Shown here one piece after another: positions 30,873 through 33,885 of a stretch of DNA of 33,885 bases. Positions within the stretch are counted from its first letter, which is position 1. Each line of letters begins with the position of its first letter. This stretch comes from an uncultured Clostridium sp. (lineage in GTDB: Bacteria > Cyanobacteriota > Vampirovibrionia > Gastranaerophilales > Gastranaerophilaceae): positions 1 to 33,885 of the forward strand of contig CAJMDF010000020.1 in the NCBI GenBank assembly GCA_905212085.1, written 5' to 3'. The notes below the pieces were generated by a model. The model was not told the DNA's origin. It saw nothing but the letters and a program-made list of their open reading frames with translations, and did not search any database. The position numbers and the translations under genes were made by a program.

Positions 30873-32225
30873 ATGAACAGATACTTAAATAAAGTACTTA
30901 CAGAAGTAAAAGAAAAAAACGAATACGAGACAGAATATATTCAAGCGGTTGAAGAAGTATTATCAACTATTGAACCAGTGATTGATAAACATCCTGAATA
31001 TGAAAAAATAGCCCTTTTAGAACGAATGATTGAACCTGAAAGGATAATTACCTTCAGAGTTCCATATGTAAATGATGAAGGTCATACAATTGTCCACAGA
31101 GGTTATCGCGTCCAATTTAGCAGTTTAATTGGTCCATACAAAGGCGGACTAAGATTTCACCCAAGTGTTAACCAAAGTATTATGAAATTTTTAGGATTTG
31201 AACAAATATTCAAAAATGCCCTTACAGGCCTGCCAATTGGTGGCGGGAAAGGTGGCAGTGACTTTGATCCTAAAGGGAAATCCGATGAAGAAATAATGAG
31301 ATTTTGTCAAAGCTTTATGACAGAGCTTCAACGTCATATCGGACAAGATATTGATGTTCCAGCAGGAGATATTGGTGTAGGGGAAAGAGAAATCGGATAT
31401 CTTTTTGGACAATATAAAAGAATTAAAGACATATATGAAGGAGGAGTCCTAACTGGGAAAGGCCTATCTTATGGTGGTTCTTTAGCAAGAAAAGAAGCTA
31501 CAGGATACGGACTCATATATTTCATGAGAGAGATGTTAAAAAATAATGGAAATAATTCACTTCAAGGAAAAACTATCACAATATCAGGAGCAGGCAATGT
31601 TGCTATATATGCTTGTGAAAAAGCTCTGCAATATGGAGCTAAAGTAGTTGCAATGAGCGATTCCAAAGGTTGCATTTATGACAAAAATGGTATTGACTTA
31701 GCAATAATTAAACAAATTAAAGAACAAAAAAGAGGCAGAATTTCCGAATACAAAAATTATATACCAGATGCTGAATACTTTGAAAGAGAAAACGAAGATT
31801 CTCCAATTTGGAATATAAAAACAGATATTGCATTACCTTGTGCTACACAAAATGAACTAACTCTGAATTCCGCAAAAAAACTGGTTGCAAATGGAGTAAT
31901 AGCAATAGGAGAAGGTGCAAATATGCCTTGTACAAAAGATGCTACAGAATACTTTTTAGCAAATAATATTTTGGTAGCACCCGCAAAAGCTGCGAATGCA
32001 GGAGGAGTTGCAACATCTGCTATTGAAATGAGTCAAAACAGTATGAGATATTATCTTACATTTGAAGAAGTCGATAGTAAATTAAATCAAATTATGGTTA
32101 ACATATTTAATTCATGCAAAAAATCGGCAGAAGAGTATAATCTAAAAAATAATTATGTCGCAGGCGCAAATATAGCAGCATTTACAAAGCTTGCAAATGC
32201 AATGATTGCACAAGGCATAGTCTAA
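30873..32225 (+). CDS. gdhA: NADP-type glutamate dehydrogenase
   Basis: A 450-residue hexameric-type GDH that aminates 2-oxoglutarate to glutamate, here probably the main ammonia-assimilation enzyme of the window. Lys90 (PYKGGLRFHPS) and catalytic Lys126 (GGGKGGSDFDPKGKS) correspond to Lys92 and Lys128 of E. coli GdhA. VPAGDIGVGEREIGY, GAGNVAIYACEKA (Rossmann) and ANAGGVATSAIEMSQN are typical of the small-hexamer class. The length equals the family norm (about 447). NADP is inferred from subclass, not from a decisive residue. Its last 4 bp overlap the convergent gene. Confidence 0.95.
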   Translation: MNRYLNKVLTEVKEKNEYETEYIQAVEEVLSTIEPVIDKHPEYEKIALLERMIEPERIITFRVPYVNDEGHTIVHRGYRVQFSSLIGPYKGGLRFHPSVNQSIMKFLGFEQIFKNALTGLPIGGGKGGSDFDPKGKSDEEIMRFCQSFMTELQRHIGQDIDVPAGDIGVGEREIGYLFGQYKRIKDIYEGGVLTGKGLSYGGSLARKEATGYGLIYFMREMLKNNGNNSLQGKTITISGAGNVAIYACEKALQYGAKVVAMSDSKGCIYDKNGIDLAIIKQIKEQKRGRISEYKNYIPDAEYFERENEDSPIWNIKTDIALPCATQNELTLNSAKKLVANGVIAIGEGANMPCTKDATEYFLANNILVAPAKAANAGGVATSAIEMSQNSMRYYLTFEEVDSKLNQIMVNIFNSCKKSAEEYNLKNNYVAGANIAAFTKLANAMIAQGIV

Positions 32226-32668
32226 AAATTAAATATTGCATTAACTCTTTGCTGAGAACAAACTTGAGGATCTTTTTTCTCAAATTTGTACTTATTATAT
32301 TTACAATATTCATTTATAATCATTTTATAATTGTCAACTTCCCTATTATTCATTCGTATAGTAAAATTTGATTGTAAAATAGGATATTGATCTCTATACC
32401 ATTCTTCACCATTGTTTGTAATAGGGAAAATTACACTCATATATCTTTGTCTGTCTGATTCAAACAGCATACATCTATTTCTTAAATAATTTGCGAATCT
32501 ATTATCATATCTAAAATTTTTAGCAGCGTTATTACATACATCATGAAAATTTGCATTACTTAAAGTCATAGCCTTATATGCTTCTCTTTTTTGCGTTGAA
32601 TCAGCATAAGCAAAAACAGTACTAACAGACATAGTAAATAACATTAATAATAAAATAAATTTTTTCAT
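32222..32668 (-). CDS. Secreted cysteine-containing protein, unknown function
   Basis: A 148-residue protein with a signal peptide (about 1-20, FILLLMLFTMSVSTVFA) and likely cleavage before YADS. The mature part holds four Cys (in DVCNNAA, NRCMLF, EYCKYN and QVCSQQ), an even number consistent with two disulfides, and is rich in Arg, Asn and Tyr. No family recognised. It has no SD, but TATAAT ends 6 nt before the ATG, so a leaderless transcript is likely. It follows the histidine kinase by 12 bp on the same strand and could be linked to its signal. Confidence 0.7.
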   Translation of the reverse strand: MKKFILLLMLFTMSVSTVFAYADSTQKREAYKAMTLSNANFHDVCNNAAKNFRYDNRFANYLRNRCMLFESDRQRYMSVIFPITNNGEEWYRDQYPILQSNFTIRMNNREVDNYKMIINEYCKYNKYKFEKKDPQVCSQQRVNAIFNF

Positions 32669-32674
32669 ATTAAA

Positions 32675-32680
32675 ATTATA
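32675..32680 (-). promoter_or_regulatory. -10 box 6 nt before the ATG of the secreted protein
   Basis: Perfect minus-strand TATAAT with TTTAAT between it and ATG 32668; no SD and no clear -35. Confidence 0.4.
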
Positions 32681-33885
32681 CTATACAAAAGTTTGTAAGG
32701 CAGAATATTTACATTCATTAATATAAGGTAATTCAATCATATAACTATTATAATTTGACCTTTGGCTTTCGACCTTTATTAGTCCATTATGTGCATTTAA
32801 TATTTGTTTAGCTAAATATAAATTAAGACTTGTACCAACCTTATCCATTTTTTCAGAAGATGTTGTATATTTCCTAAACATATTTTTAATATTATCGGGT
32901 GTTTTATAAGGACTTTCAAAACTTAGTGATATATATACAATATTTTCATTAATATCTTTATTTATTTCACATAAAATTTCGGTATTTTCATAAGCATTTG
33001 AAACACAATAGTTAATTAGATTTTCAAAAGCTTTTTTTATTTGCAATTTATCTGCATATAGAGAAATAAATTTATCTTTTGCTGAAATTTTTACGTTTAG
33101 ATTTTTATGTCTCATTTCCTTAAAATATTTTGAAAAAGATTCATCAATAATCTTCAACATTTGAATTTTTTCATAATTCAAAACGATATCATTATTTTCA
33201 TACTTATACGTAGTTAATAATGTTGATAACATATCATACATACAATAACAAGAATCCAATGTTAAATTGAGGATTTCTCTTTGTTGATCATTAATTTTTC
33301 CCATTTTCTCATTAACAAGAAGTTCCAAAGCTCTAATTTGAGCAAGAGTCGGGATTTTTAAATCATGACTTAGGGTAGAAATATAAGTTTCTCTTTGCTT
33401 TTGAGCTGCGCGTTCTGTATTAATATTTCTACCGAAAATAACAAAACTATTAACTCTATTTTGTCGATCAAAAATAGGAACTTTCCGTATTCTCAACCAT
33501 TGTTGTTTTCCGTCTTTTAACCTTACTTCTCTGTCAGTAACGAAGGTCTTTTTGTTTTTCTTGATAAGATCATTTTCTTCTTTGATTAATTCCATTGTTT
33601 CCCTCTCAAATACATCTAAAGACAACTTCCTGAACTGCTCTTGTCTTGTAACATTGAAGAATTTTAATGCTTCAATATTACCGGTTACAAATTTATAATT
33701 TTTATCAATTATAAATGCAATCAGGGGTAAATTATTTATAATATCGGTTAAATAAGATGACTTCGATTCCAAATTAGAAGATTTTAAATCATCTTTTTCA
33801 ATATTTTTATATTCTACTTGATTTTTTACCAATACAAAAAAAGATAAAATATAAATAAAATTACATAAAATAATAAATATAAATA
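32681..33885 (-). CDS. PAS-domain sensor histidine kinase with degenerate ATP site, 5' end beyond window
   Basis: The frame stays open from a TTG at 33832 to the right edge, and those 17 codons read as a membrane helix (FIIL..FIYILSFFVLV). The true start is therefore outside, and the protein is partial (at least 400 residues). A PAS domain (about NLPLIAFIIDKNYKFVTGN to FGRNIN) is followed by the H-box STLSHDLKIPTLAQ with its His. The catalytic domain has an N-box-like FENLINYCVSNAY, but no DxGxG, and the G2 loop reads VGTSLNLYLAKQIL where GTGLGL is usual. It may have low or altered kinase activity. Its cognate response regulator is not visible. Confidence 0.85.
   Translation of the reverse strand, partial: FIFIILCNFIYILSFFVLVKNQVEYKNIEKDDLKSSNLESKSSYLTDIINNLPLIAFIIDKNYKFVTGNIEALKFFNVTRQEQFRKLSLDVFERETMELIKEENDLIKKNKKTFVTDREVRLKDGKQQWLRIRKVPIFDRQNRVNSFVIFGRNINTERAAQKQRETYISTLSHDLKIPTLAQIRALELLVNEKMGKINDQQREILNLTLDSCYCMYDMLSTLLTTYKYENNDIVLNYEKIQMLKIIDESFSKYFKEMRHKNLNVKISAKDKFISLYADKLQIKKAFENLINYCVSNAYENTEILCEINKDINENIVYISLSFESPYKTPDNIKNMFRKYTTSSEKMDKVGTSLNLYLAKQILNAHNGLIKVESQRSNYNSYMIELPYINECKYSALQTFV

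Overview
The window is about 30% GC and reads as a chromosomal stretch from a gut-type non-photosynthetic relative of the cyanobacteria (Melainabacteria/Vampirovibrionia, most likely Gastranaerophilales). This is an inference from content. It rests on a Tic20-like membrane protein, a CHASE2 adenylate cyclase with the Lys/Thr substrate pair known from cyanobacterial cyclases, a RecG with a long N-terminal extension, a Ski2-like helicase with a DSHCT-type C-terminus, and a prepilin with the AFTLPEVLITLGIIGVVAA type of N-terminus common in that group. No phage, insertion sequence, CRISPR array or rRNA was seen.

Layout. 1-3524: an EF-hand protein converges on a three-gene minus-strand operon (KDPG-aldolase-like, KDG-kinase-like, CsaB-type pyruvyl transferase). 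3578-7907: an adenylate cyclase overlapping recG. 8002-10753: two adjacent proteins with different C-termini that share an N-terminal module and a promoter box. 10864-13298: rpiB, rsfS, a TPR protein and a Tic20-like protein. 13351-19658, minus strand: a phosphodiester glycosidase with a structured mRNA leader, a small unknown, a Ski2-like helicase, a membrane protein and serS. 19850-23080: a small unknown, a TMEM43-family protein, a prepilin gene interrupted by a run of 12 C, and a CCG-domain iron-sulfur protein. 23081-25112: proC, diverging from rpmH, rnpA and an unknown. 25362-27962: a large filamentous-haemagglutinin-like adhesin. 28062-29716: initiator tRNA, an EamA transporter and an unknown. 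29728-33885: a SIMPL-domain protein with a small secreted partner, gdhA, a secreted unknown and an edge-truncated PAS histidine kinase.

Three observations stand out. (1) The prepilin is out of frame only because of a C12 tract between its ribosome-binding site and its prepilin-peptidase site. One C more or two fewer restores a complete pre-pseudopilin, as expected of a phase-variable contingency locus. (2) The two tandem proteins share two N-terminal sequence blocks and the promoter architecture GCAATT-N12-TATACTTTAT, with TGTAAAGAA further upstream. The same box recurs exactly spaced before the adhesin, and a partial copy ends at the left window edge before the EF-hand gene. This suggests a small co-regulated set of surface or envelope proteins. 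(3) Three genes without a Shine-Dalgarno have a -10 box 6-7 nt before the ATG, which points to leaderless mRNAs.

Housekeeping functions are solid. Functions of the small secreted, membrane and low-complexity proteins are open, and nothing here was tested by database search.
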